In this document: in pieces, positions 1 to 6,200 of the stretch | How positions within the stretch are numbered: position 1 is the stretch's first letter | How the letters are laid out: every line of letters begins with the position of its first letter | Assembly (NCBI GenBank): GCA_900757715.1 | Contig: CAAEOZ010000133.1 | Span: forward strand, 1 to 7,712 | From: an uncultured Veillonella sp. | GTDB taxonomy: Bacteria > Bacillota > Negativicutes > Veillonellales > Veillonellaceae | DNA length: 7,712 nucleotides | Direction of reading: 5' to 3' | Notes under the pieces: model-generated | What the model was told of the DNA's origin: nothing | The model's database searches: none | Seen by the model: the letters and a program-made list of their open reading frames with translations, nothing else | Program-made: the position numbers and the translations under genes

Positions 1-162
1 CTCAGCTTTTATCGATCCATTTATTATATGCTAATGGGACAAGAAACTATTGCCATTAGCTTCGCAAAAGAATCCTTTTTGATAGCTTTTACAATTGCTA
101 TATCTATCGTAATTGTAAAACATATAAAACCACCACTAATCAAAAAAAACACTTATAAATAA
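1..162 (+). CDS. C-terminal fragment of an unrecognised integral membrane protein
   Basis: Frame 1 is open from the first base to a TAA at 160-162, giving 53 residues with no start in view, so the gene begins before the window. The fragment has one clear hydrophobic stretch (about residues 28-41, rich in Ile, Ala and Val) and ends in a Lys-rich cytoplasmic-type tail (KHIKPPLIKK). This is the usual look of the last helix of a permease or other polytopic membrane protein. I considered the C-terminus of an ECF-type substrate-binding component such as BioY but see no diagnostic residues. The family is therefore unassigned. No convincing terminator follows it before the hairpin at 354-403, about 190 bases downstream. 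Confidence 0.55.
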   Translation, partial: LSFYRSIYYMLMGQETIAISFAKESFLIAFTIAISIVIVKHIKPPLIKKNTYK

Positions 163-353
163 TATAACCCTATAACAAATTCATGTAAATTAAAGCATTT
201 ACAACGTAATTTCCAAATTTATTACCTGTAAAAATATGATATATGTTACGTTTATGAGGCGGTACTTTCACATAGATGCGCCATCAAAACTGTATTCCCT
301 TTGGGTAAAAGCATTCTGTAATAGTTTACTAACTATATAAATTACTTGCACAA
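163..353. other. Intergenic region without a convincing gene
   Basis: These 191 bases lie between the membrane-protein end and the first hairpin. They hold a 7-bp dyad (TGTAAAT, 6-base gap, ATTTACA) at 184-203 that could be an operator or just chance in AT-rich DNA. A 28-codon reading frame at 254-340 has no ribosome-binding site. I see no tRNA and no clear promoter. Confidence 0.4.
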
Positions 354-403
354 TAAAAGAGGTTCCTATAAGTCACTACTGTGACCATTAGAAACCTCTT
401 TTA
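354..403 (-). terminator. Intrinsic terminator of the exported-protein gene
   Basis: A long hairpin with arms 354-376 and 381-403 and a 4-base loop. On the minus strand the arms pair over 23 positions with only two central mismatches, and two further positions become U-G or G-U pairs. On the plus strand those two positions would be C-A or A-C mismatches. The structure therefore favours minus-strand RNA, matching the gene at 436-1032 that ends just before it. On the minus strand the stem ends in CCTCTTTTATT, a usable U-tract. The plus strand also has TTTTATTT after the stem, so some bidirectional activity is possible. The core resembles the hairpin at 1114-1155. Confidence 0.75.
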
Positions 404-435
404 TTTATAACTATATTGTGCTAATTAGATATCAC

Positions 436-1032
436 TTATTTATAACTAAACTGCGCATCCATAATCATTTGGCGCAACTGTTCAATACGAATACCTTCAG
501 GTAACTTATGTCGATAAAACTGTAACTTATAGTAATATCGAGTATCTTCATAATCTGTCACCAATACCATATCCGTTCGATACTCTAATGTCCACCCATA
601 CATAAATTCAGCTAGTAAACTACGCACGCCATCATTATCAACCTCTATTACATCATGCTTAACAGGCAATACCATCTTAACTGTAGGTTCAGGAACTGTT
701 CTGTCCTTGATAAGCTTATTAACCTCATTATCAAGAGTAGGGCTAGTACTATCGATAGATCTAGCCTTTACATGCATAAATACGCCATCAGAGGTTCTAA
801 ACACTCTACCATCAATATCCTTTGTTTCGCCCTGCGTTTCAATAGCATCCTTTAATACTCGGAATTGATAAGGTCCATAAAACTTTATGTCTGTCATAGA
901 ATCTAATGCCTCATCATATTGGCCATTATGTACATTCGTAACATGCATAAAAGGCTTTATATCGCTAGCTTGTAAAAGCATCGGTACGGCTAAACACAAG
1001 CCTAGACTAAGTAGTGTAATATAACGTTTCAT
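436..1032 (-). CDS. Small exported protein of unknown function
   Basis: A 198-residue protein. An upstream ATG at 1047 would add five residues (MGDVC), but I prefer the ATG at 1032 because GGGGGA lies 7 bases before it and because the signal peptide then starts in the normal way with MKRY. The N-terminus has two positive residues, a hydrophobic core (ITLLSLGLCLAVPMLL) and a likely signal peptidase I site after Gln-Ala, near residue 23. There is no acceptable lipobox, so a lipoprotein is unlikely. The mature part is mixed alpha/beta, rich in Asp, Val and Tyr, with a Tyr-rich strand near the C-terminus (TDYEDTRYYYKLQFYRHKLPEG). I recognise no enzyme motif or named domain. It is probably periplasmic or cell-surface. 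It stands alone, with hairpins on both sides, so it is likely monocistronic. The reading frame, signal peptide and terminator make it a real gene; its role is not known. Confidence 0.85.
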   Translation of the reverse strand: MKRYITLLSLGLCLAVPMLLQASDIKPFMHVTNVHNGQYDEALDSMTDIKFYGPYQFRVLKDAIETQGETKDIDGRVFRTSDGVFMHVKARSIDSTSPTLDNEVNKLIKDRTVPEPTVKMVLPVKHDVIEVDNDGVRSLLAEFMYGWTLEYRTDMVLVTDYEDTRYYYKLQFYRHKLPEGIRIEQLRQMIMDAQFSYK

Positions 1033-1113
1033 ACACACATCCCCCATTGAACACTAATATAACTGTATTGTAACATAATAAGAATACGTTAATGAAAATA
1101 ATTACAAAACGAA

Positions 1114-1155
1114 AGAGGTTCCTATTGGTCACCTAGGTGACTATTAGGAACCTCT
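1114..1155. terminator. Hairpin related to the 354-403 terminator
   Basis: Arms 1114-1132 and 1137-1155 with a CTAG loop form a stem of 19 positions with one T-T mismatch and one position that is G-U on the plus strand but A-C on the minus strand. The outer arms (AGAGGTTCCTA and its complement) match those of the hairpin at 354-403, so the two are copies of one intergenic element flanking the exported-protein gene. On the minus strand the stem is followed by TTTCGTTTTG; on the plus strand there is no close U-tract. It could stop minus-strand transcription leaving the toxin locus, or insulate the toxin promoter that starts 7 bases later. The direction is uncertain. Confidence 0.55.
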
Positions 1156-1161
1156 AATCTA

Positions 1162-1190
1162 TTTACTTTTATTTTTCACAACACTATATT
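1162..1190 (+). promoter_or_regulatory. Predicted promoter of the holin-like toxin mRNA
   Basis: TTTACT at 1162-1167 and TATATT at 1185-1190 are separated by exactly 17 bases, a good sigma-70/SigA-type arrangement (4 of 6 and 5 of 6 matches). Transcription would start near 1197, giving a leader of about 60 nt before the toxin ATG. Confidence 0.6.
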
Positions 1191-1224
1191 GAACTTGAGG
1201 CCTCTAAATGGGTGTCCAGCCTTT

Positions 1225-1252
1225 GCTAATCTTCTAGAGATTGGCGGTGATC
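1225..1252 (+). promoter_or_regulatory. Strong Shine-Dalgarno partly held in a leader hairpin
   Basis: GGCGGTGATC at 1243-1252 matches the anti-Shine-Dalgarno complement over 9 of 10 positions and sits 8 bases (from GGCGG) before the ATG at 1256. Just upstream, GCTAATCT (1225-1232) pairs with AGATTGGC (1238-1245) as an 8-bp stem with one U-G pair and a 5-base loop, taking in the first three bases of the ribosome-binding site. An over-strong site tempered by structure is typical of the TxpA/BsrG group of type I toxin mRNAs, and it supports calling the short frame that follows a gene. Confidence 0.6.
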
Positions 1253-1255
1253 AAT

Positions 1256-1333
1256 ATGAGTACATTCAAAGTGTTATCACTCATGATTTCATTTGGCATA
1301 CTTGTAGCGACCATTATCATTGCAGCAAAATGA
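1256..1333 (+). CDS. Holin-like type I toxin peptide (TxpA/BsrG/Hol_Tox-like)
   Basis: A 25-residue peptide: a short polar start (MSTFK), then one transmembrane segment from Val6 to Ala24 (including VLSLMISFGILVATIII), then a terminal Lys. The pattern Met-Ser-x-Phe/Tyr-x-x-Leu-Ser-Leu-Met-Ile-x-Phe-Gly, followed by a hydrophobic helix, is the one I know from putative holin-like toxins (Pfam Hol_Tox; Bacillus subtilis TxpA, BsrG, BsrE and BsrH are relatives). Those peptides act on the membrane or cell envelope and are held off by an antisense RNA overlapping the 3' part of the mRNA. Here the peptide is shorter than most and lacks a long charged tail. Its own promoter (1162-1190), a near-perfect ribosome-binding site and a convergent RNA unit (1374-1478) complete the expected layout. 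The family assignment is from motif memory. The main alternative is a chance hydrophobic frame, which the ribosome-binding site makes unlikely. Confidence 0.72.
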   Translation: MSTFKVLSLMISFGILVATIIIAAK

Positions 1334-1373
1334 TTGACCTCTAGTTGAAAGCTAGCTTTCTAAGCGTAGCATG

Positions 1374-1478
1374 AAAAAAGGCCCGACATAGAAGTCAGAC
1401 CGTTTCTTCAACATTAAATTCTAGAAGCGAAGTCTGGCGACCAAACCATTTATGCCTCACTTTGATATAAATTATATC
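1374..1478 (-). ncRNA. Predicted antisense RNA (antitoxin candidate), copy A
   Basis: On the minus strand an extended -10 (TGATATAAT, 1479-1471) would start transcription near 1463. The -35 region is poor (TTCCTT), as is usual with an extended -10. Transcription would run about 90 nt to a terminator whose arms are 1401-1394 and 1387-1380, followed by six U from 1379 to 1374. On the minus strand all eight stem positions pair, two as U-G. On the plus strand those two would be C-A mismatches, so the hairpin is built for minus-strand RNA. The RNA converges on the toxin gene. If the toxin mRNA runs to the palindrome at 1484-1523, the whole RNA is antisense to its 3' untranslated region, like RatA against txpA. 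The role is inferred; no expression can be seen from sequence. Confidence 0.55.
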
Positions 1479-1483
1479 ATATA

Positions 1484-1523
1484 AAAACAGAGAAAGGAAT
1501 CATATGATTCCTTTCTCTGTTTT
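1484..1523. terminator. Perfect 40-base palindrome, likely end of the toxin mRNA
   Basis: Arms 1484-1503 and 1504-1523 are exact reverse complements over 20 bases with no spacer. The outer part is AAAACAGAGAAAGG. The stem ends in TTTT (1520-1523) followed by CATTT on the plus strand, and in a T-rich tract on the minus strand, so it can stop transcription both ways. It would give a toxin mRNA of about 330 nt. The equivalent hairpin in copy B is at 3128-3155. Confidence 0.7.
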
Positions 1524-1579
1524 CATTTATAAACCTTCACGGTACATATGATAGTGACTTAGATCACCGACAAAATATA

Positions 1580-1607
1580 TTATCAATTGCTATATTTATG
1601 ATATATT
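1580..1607 (+). promoter_or_regulatory. Predicted promoter of the transporter leader
   Basis: TTATCA (1580-1585, 4 of 6 matches) and TATATT (1602-1607, 5 of 6) are 16 bases apart, and TG at 1599-1600 makes an extended -10. The start would fall at about 1614, so the RNA would begin GGGCUGACGG, exactly at the structured leader that follows. Confidence 0.5.
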
Positions 1608-1608
1608 C

Positions 1609-1690
1609 CTACTGGGCTGACGGATGCGTAGAATTGACTACATGCACAGTAGCACACACATCGTGTGATAGCCGACCGTCTGGGCAAGCT
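1609..1690 (+). promoter_or_regulatory. Structured leader, candidate ZTP (pfl)-like riboswitch
   Basis: The leader holds a hairpin UGCGUAG/CUACAUGC (1624-1645, loop AAUUGA), a second hairpin CACAC/GUGUG (about 1655-1667), a closing pair GGCU (1615-1618) with AGCC (1670-1673), and a possible pseudoknot GACGG (1619-1623) with CCGUC (1676-1680). The 3' end, CCGACCGTCTGGGCA (1672-1686), is close to the conserved end of ZTP riboswitches as I recall it (CGACCGCCUGGGCA). Where that motif has CGCC pairing with GGCG, this one has CGUC pairing with GACG, a matched change. The 5' half does not match well: the GGGAGC segment of ZTP aptamers is absent or reduced to AGUAGC, and no ordinary P1 is found. It is either a divergent ZTP-type switch or a different aptamer with a similar 3' element. 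The terminator at 1674-1711 makes a regulatory role likely whichever ligand it binds. Confidence 0.5.
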
Positions 1691-1711
1691 TTTGTTCAGA
1701 TGGTCTTTTTT
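1674..1711 (+). terminator. Conditional intrinsic terminator in the transporter leader
   Basis: GACCGTCTG (1674-1682) pairs with CAGATGGTC (1697-1705) as a 9-bp stem with one G-U pair, followed by TTTTTT at 1706-1711. The 5' arm is the same segment that would pair upstream with GACGG (1619-1623), so the terminator and the upstream fold exclude each other. The hairpin lies about 70 bases before the transporter start, the usual place for an attenuator controlling read-through. Confidence 0.75.
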
Positions 1712-1781
1712 ATTGACTTCTCGTAACAAAGGCTTCTTTATCTATATTTGAGTATCTCATTTATACGAAAGGAGTTTTCTT

Positions 1782-2993
1782 ATGAGAAATCGTTGGTTTA
1801 TTGCATTAGCAGCCATTGGTTTGCACATATCCATTGGTAGCGTATATGCATGGAGTGTACTCACACGTCCTATTATGGCAGATATGGGTTTTACTTTATC
1901 GCAAACAACATGGACATTCTCATTAGCCATTTTAATGCTCGGACTATCTGCGGGTTTTCTTGGATCCTTTGCAGAAAAAATAGGTCCTAAAAAAAGTGGC
2001 CTTCTCGCTATGTTATTCTGGGTAACCGGATTATTTGGTACGGCCTATGCACTTAGCATACATAATCTTACCTTACTCTACCTCTTCTACGGCATCATTG
2101 GTGGTATTGGACTAGGCATCGGTTATATAACACCAGTGTCTACGCTCGTGAAATACTTTCCAAATCGCCCAGGATTTGCTACCGGCTTAGCCATTATGGG
2201 TTTTGGATTTGCTTCACTCATTGCAGGACCTCTTATGCAATATCTCGTAGCTCAGGTTGGATTAATAGATAATTTCATTATCCTCGGTGTAATCTATCTC
2301 GTAATTATGGCTGCTTCTTCTCTCTACTTGAAAGCACCTCAACAAAAACACCCAACTCGAACTACTAAAGATAAATCTACCATGTACGTTCATAACCATG
2401 GCATGCTAGCCAATGATGCCATGAAAACTTGGCAATTTGGTGCCCTTTGGTGGGTATTCTTTATTAATATTACCTGTGGTATAGGTCTCCTATCCTTAGC
2501 ATCCCCAATGGCGCAAGAAGCCATTGGTATGACACCTGCAGCAGCTGCATCGCTGGTTGGTGTCATCGGTATCTTCAATGGTGGGGGGCGTATTGCATGG
2601 TCTACTATTTCCGATTACCTTGGACGAGCACAGACTTACATACTATTCTTTATTATAGAAATCGTCGCATTCTATTTACTCGCCCAAACAAATAGCGCAC
2701 TAACATTCCAAATTTTAATTCTTCTCATTATCACATGCTATGGCGGTGGATTCGCCTGTATGCCAGCATATCTTGCAGATCTCTACGGTATACGTCAGCT
2801 TTCTACCATTCATGGTCGTATTCTAACTGCTTGGGGATTGGCTGGCATCGTGGGCCCTATGCTCGTATCATACTTTCACGAAGCAGGATATGGCTATACT
2901 ACTGCTTTAGAATGCTTTGCCGCTCTATTTGTGTTAAATACAATTATTGCTATAGTCCTGAAATTATACGGAAAACGAGAGTTACACAACTAA
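1782..2993 (+). CDS. OFA-family major facilitator transporter (oxalate/formate antiporter-like)
   Basis: A 403-residue protein of normal MFS length with about 12 transmembrane helices and a polar central loop near residues 187-212. The N-terminus (HISIGSVYAWSVLTRP) and the segment FYGIIGGIGLGIGYITPVST with KYFPNRPGFATG and GFGFASLIAGP are the OFA signature. The C-terminal half has FFINITCGIGLLSLASPM, NGGGRIAW with SDYLGR, and a TAWGLAG motif around residues 349-355. Arg270 in NGGGR is probably the conserved helix-8 arginine that contacts carboxylates in OxlT (Arg272 there). I see no lysine in the TAWGLAG helix, where OxlT has Lys355, so the substrate is more likely a monocarboxylate (formate, pyruvate, lactate) than oxalate. 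That needs an alignment. GAAAGGAG lies 7 bases before the ATG. The gene is monocistronic, behind a structured leader and ahead of copy B of the intergenic element. Confidence 0.9.
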   Translation: MRNRWFIALAAIGLHISIGSVYAWSVLTRPIMADMGFTLSQTTWTFSLAILMLGLSAGFLGSFAEKIGPKKSGLLAMLFWVTGLFGTAYALSIHNLTLLYLFYGIIGGIGLGIGYITPVSTLVKYFPNRPGFATGLAIMGFGFASLIAGPLMQYLVAQVGLIDNFIILGVIYLVIMAASSLYLKAPQQKHPTRTTKDKSTMYVHNHGMLANDAMKTWQFGALWWVFFINITCGIGLLSLASPMAQEAIGMTPAAAASLVGVIGIFNGGGRIAWSTISDYLGRAQTYILFFIIEIVAFYLLAQTNSALTFQILILLIITCYGGGFACMPAYLADLYGIRQLSTIHGRILTAWGLAGIVGPMLVSYFHEAGYGYTTALECFAALFVLNTIIAIVLKLYGKRELHN

Positions 2994-3010
2994 TAACTCC
3001 ATTTAAACAT

Positions 3011-3047
3011 GAAGAAACGGCCTGACATGATGTCAGACCGTTTCTTC
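3011..3047 (+). terminator. Hairpin after the transporter gene
   Basis: GAAGAAACGG and the bases after it to 3026 pair with 3032-3047, 16 positions with one C-A mismatch on the plus strand. The right arm ends TTTCTTC, with a further TTTTT a few bases on. It is probably an imperfect terminator for the transporter mRNA, backed by the stronger hairpin at 3128-3155. Confidence 0.55.
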
Positions 3048-3101
3048 AAATTTTTACTTTAGAAGCGAAATCTAGCGTCGAAACCATTTATGCTTCACTT
3101 T
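3011..3101 (-). ncRNA. Predicted small RNA, copy B, under the transporter 3' end
   Basis: It has the same extended -10 as copy A (TGATATAAT, 3117-3109) with a start near 3101, and about 90 nt to the hairpin 3047-3011. One stem position is U-G on the minus strand but C-A on the plus strand. There is no long U-run directly after the stem on the minus strand (the sequence there is ATGTTTAAAT), so termination here is less certain than in copy A and the RNA may run into the end of the transporter gene. It shares most of its sequence with copy A and could act in trans on the same target, or be antisense to the transporter mRNA. This call rests on similarity to copy A. Confidence 0.4.
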
Positions 3102-3127
3102 GATATAAATTATATCATATCTAAAAA

Positions 3128-3155
3128 GGGAAAGAAATCAAAAGATTTCTTTCCC
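3128..3155. terminator. Bidirectional terminator between transporter and helicase
   Basis: GGGAAAGAAATC (3128-3139) and GATTTCTTTCCC (3144-3155) form a perfect 12-bp stem with a 4-base AAAA loop. On the minus strand the stem is followed by TTTTTAG, which suits the helicase gene ending at 3216. On the plus strand TATTTTG follows, suiting the transporter. The two genes converge here. Confidence 0.8.
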
Positions 3156-3215
3156 TATTTTGTTGTTATAAACTTATATATATTCATCAATCATGTGATT
3201 TTATAAAATATTTGT

Positions 3216-6200
3216 TTAGATATCCTCTAAAGTATAAATAGGCAAGTATCTTTGCGCGAATGCAAGGTTTTTATTGAGTTCTGCCCATTTCACTGCATCA
3301 CCAATAACATAGATATACTCCCTTGCTCTTGTAAAGGCTACATTTACATTATTGGCGTTAACCCATTTAATAGCTCCATTAGCAGAGTCATCACTTTGAC
3401 AGCCTAACATATAAATAACGACTTTAGCTTCTTTACCTTGGAAGGTATGAACCGTACCGATATTATCATCTAACCAGTCTTTCTTATTATCCTCTTTAGT
3501 CCAATTCACAATATCATTACTAAGGGATTCCATATACTTTTTGAACCCATATGCAACACTAGTAAATGGTGTAATGATAAAAATATCTTTAAACTCCACA
3601 TTTCTTACTCGTAGCTTTTGAATCAATTCAAAAGCAATTTGACCTTGTAATTGTATATATCGATCTTTACCCGAAGTAGATTCAACATTACTTGTATCAT
3701 ATGTTATCCAACAGCTCTCTTTGCATGGCTCAATAGGCTCTTTAGGACTCATAGTCTTATTAATCATGAACCCACCATAAGATAACTCATTAGCGACTGT
3801 AAACATTGGATCTTTACAGCGTCTATGAATAACGAGTGGGCACCCCACCCAAGATTCGGCGCCATCAAGATTTTTGATAATACCTGCAAATGGATTTTGA
3901 GCATCAGCTAAACTTTGTACAGACAGTTCTTTATTCCTATATTCACCAATACCTTCGCCACCAATCCTTTCTATAAACAAATCCTGTACTGTTTGTACCG
4001 GTTCAATTTGTTTAGGATCACCAACTACGATTGCTTTTTGAGCACGGAATAATGCCCCTACAAGCATATGAGGTGATGCTTGTCCCGCCTCATCAATAAT
4101 GATGGTCCCCAATGAGCTTTCAGTTTTACAATTAATCAAGAACCGCTCTACTGCAGCAAAAGTGGAAGAAATAACAGGAACAGCAATCATCAAAGAATTA
4201 AGTAATGCAGGGAAAATAATATCAAGGTCAAAATTTTTCTGTATTTTTTTCCTGTCACTTAATGAACCCCAATACTGCCTAAGTAATTGCATGTTTTTTC
4301 TGAAAGCATCACTCATAACTACAGCCTTTTGTAATTGTAAGGCATCATATAGCAAACGTTCTCTACATTCATTCAGGTAGTTACACACATATAAGAAGGC
4401 CGTATGTGCCTCTGCTCTATCCGTATCAGATGACATTACCTTTGACGCTATATCATCAAAGCAATATATCGTATCTTTACCACTAGATTTTAATGTACCT
4501 AAAATCTCTTGCTGTGTTTTTTCAGCTTCTTGAACAGTACCATCAAGCGCTTTAATATCAGCTAATAGACTATCTTTCGTTTTGACTATAGAATCACGCT
4601 CATTAAACAACTGGTGTAATGCATCCAATTGCTGTTTAACATTTTGAAGCTCTATAGTGTTCTCTTCAATAGCAGATAACAATGCAGGATTACTCATAGC
4701 TTTTAAAATAGACCAATTAGTAGCATTCCAAAGCTTATCAAAAATAGAGCGTTGATTATTATACTCTATTAATTTAGTCTCAATACTGTTTTTATGCTCT
4801 ATCAACTTCAACAAATCATCATCTAATGTATCATATTTACTTAATTGTTCATTGATTGAAAGAACGTCTTCTTGTAACTGATTCGTTTTAAGATTCAACT
4901 CTTGAATCAATTTGATATTGTCTTCATATACTGTTACATAATCAAATAATGTTTTTACAAGATTATATTGTGCCTGAAACTGCTTTTTAGCGCTTTCAAA
5001 AGCATCTTGAGTACTAGGTATACGCATAATAAAGGACATATCTGAAGATAATACATCTAATACTAGCATAAATGTGTTTATATTAGACTTCTTACCAAGT
5101 CTCGCAGAAATTAGGCCCCATTGTTCATTACTCTCTGCTAAACGATCTGCTAAAAAGGTAAAATATACCTCATTAGATTTAACAAATTGATACTTCTTAT
5201 CCTTAGCAAAATAAGATAAATCAACCTGTTGATCAGAGGAATCCGGATGAAATAATGTAGCCCCATTAGTCCCCTCTTCCACAGAGGAAATATTTGGCAA
5301 TTCTAATGTAATATTTTCAACGGCCTTATTATTTGATGAAAGCACCAGCATGCCATATGCTGCAATATCACTAGGTATATCATAGTAAAAAGAGGTCCCA
5401 TCCCTGCCCACAACCTTTTTGAAGATATCATTTACATGATTACTTTCACAAAACTTGGCAGCACGTTCAACAATATTACTAGCAATTATATCCTTCAATA
5501 ACGTGGTTTTGCCTGTACCAGGAGGTCCATTAACCGAAAAGATATCTTTAGGGTTCTCCTTAGCAATATTAACAGCAATTTGCTGCATAAAGGATAAGTT
5601 AAACTTTGACGGCCATCTACCATATGGTAAAGCCTTCGGATTATACCAATTCCGCATCTGATCCGTATCTTTCAACAAATCATAATGCTCAATATCCTGA
5701 TTAAGACTATTGATAAAAGATAATACCTTATCATTATCTTTTAATGTATCAATGTGTTGTAACACCAACTGTAAATCATCGAGGAAAAAGCTAGATTTTA
5801 AATCATTAATAGGCATTGTCTCAGCTTTAACTAGCTGAATCTCCTCTGCCTGAAAACCACAGTAGCCATAAATATCACCAGCACGGAACATGGTAACTCC
5901 CATAGGATCCAAGATATGCTCTTGTATATACACATTGATCACACGTGCAGCCTTATCAAGAGATACCTTTTCCTCAGGAAGATTAAAACCATCCTCGATT
6001 TCTTTAACAACCTCATCCCAGCCATCTAGCTTAATATCTTTAAACTCTACATCAGGCTGAGACATCATTTGATGAATCACCCAAATAAAAGGAGCAATTT
6101 GAAGACTGCCCTCTTTATAATCTCCATCCGCATCAACAACAAACGATGCACTATACACATTCCCTAAGTATGGTTTTTCAGGATATTCAATTTCTAATTT

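Larger units (their letters stand above)
1371..1524. repeat. Intergenic RNA/terminator element, copy A
   Basis: About 150 bp that recur at 3009-3156 in the same orientation. The best part, 1422-1482 against 3060-3120, is 56 of 61 identical without gaps. Each copy holds, in order on the plus strand, a hairpin with GTCAGACC in its right arm, a variable spacer, the 61-bp core ending in the palindrome TGATATAAATTATATCA, and a second long hairpin whose sequence differs between copies while its pairing is kept. The core palindrome supplies an extended -10 promoter reading left. I take the element to be a minus-strand small RNA gene with its terminator, backed by a terminator for plus-strand transcripts. 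Confidence 0.75.
3009..3156. repeat. Intergenic RNA/terminator element, copy B
   Basis: The second copy of the element at 1371-1524, starting 16 bases after the transporter stop codon. The core 3060-3120 is 56 of 61 identical to copy A and keeps the TGATATAAATTATATCA palindrome unchanged. The first hairpin is longer than in copy A (16 bp). The second hairpin keeps its pairing through compensating changes. No toxin-like frame with a ribosome-binding site lies beside this copy. Confidence 0.75.

Noticed and set aside
184..203. Dyad TGTAAAT-N6-ATTTACA as a GlnR-type operator
   Set aside because: The spacing does not fit TGTNA-N7-TNACA and no regulated promoter is evident. Short AT-rich dyads are common by chance here.
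254..340. A 28-codon plus-strand reading frame (MRRYFHIDAPSK...)
   Set aside because: No ribosome-binding site and no recognisable features; within chance expectation for intergenic DNA.
1414..1449. Short minus-strand peptide (MVWSPDFASRI) inside copy A, with a similar one (MVSTLDFASKVKI) in copy B
   Set aside because: DFAS is shared, but most other codons change the residue and the ribosome-binding site is weak in copy B. RNA-level conservation explains the likeness better. A family alignment could reopen this.
1598..1726. A 42-codon plus-strand reading frame across the transporter leader
   Set aside because: Its ATG lies within the predicted extended -10, it has no ribosome-binding site, and the same bases form the leader hairpins and terminator.
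2735..3025. Plus-strand frame overlapping the end of the transporter, with 2390-2578 opposite it and 655-855 opposite the exported-protein gene
   Set aside because: All are out-of-frame shadows of genes with clear family or signal-peptide evidence.
4099..4380. Plus-strand reading frames opposite the helicase (also 5455-5661)
   Set aside because: They lie antisense within motif-bearing helicase sequence and have no independent features.
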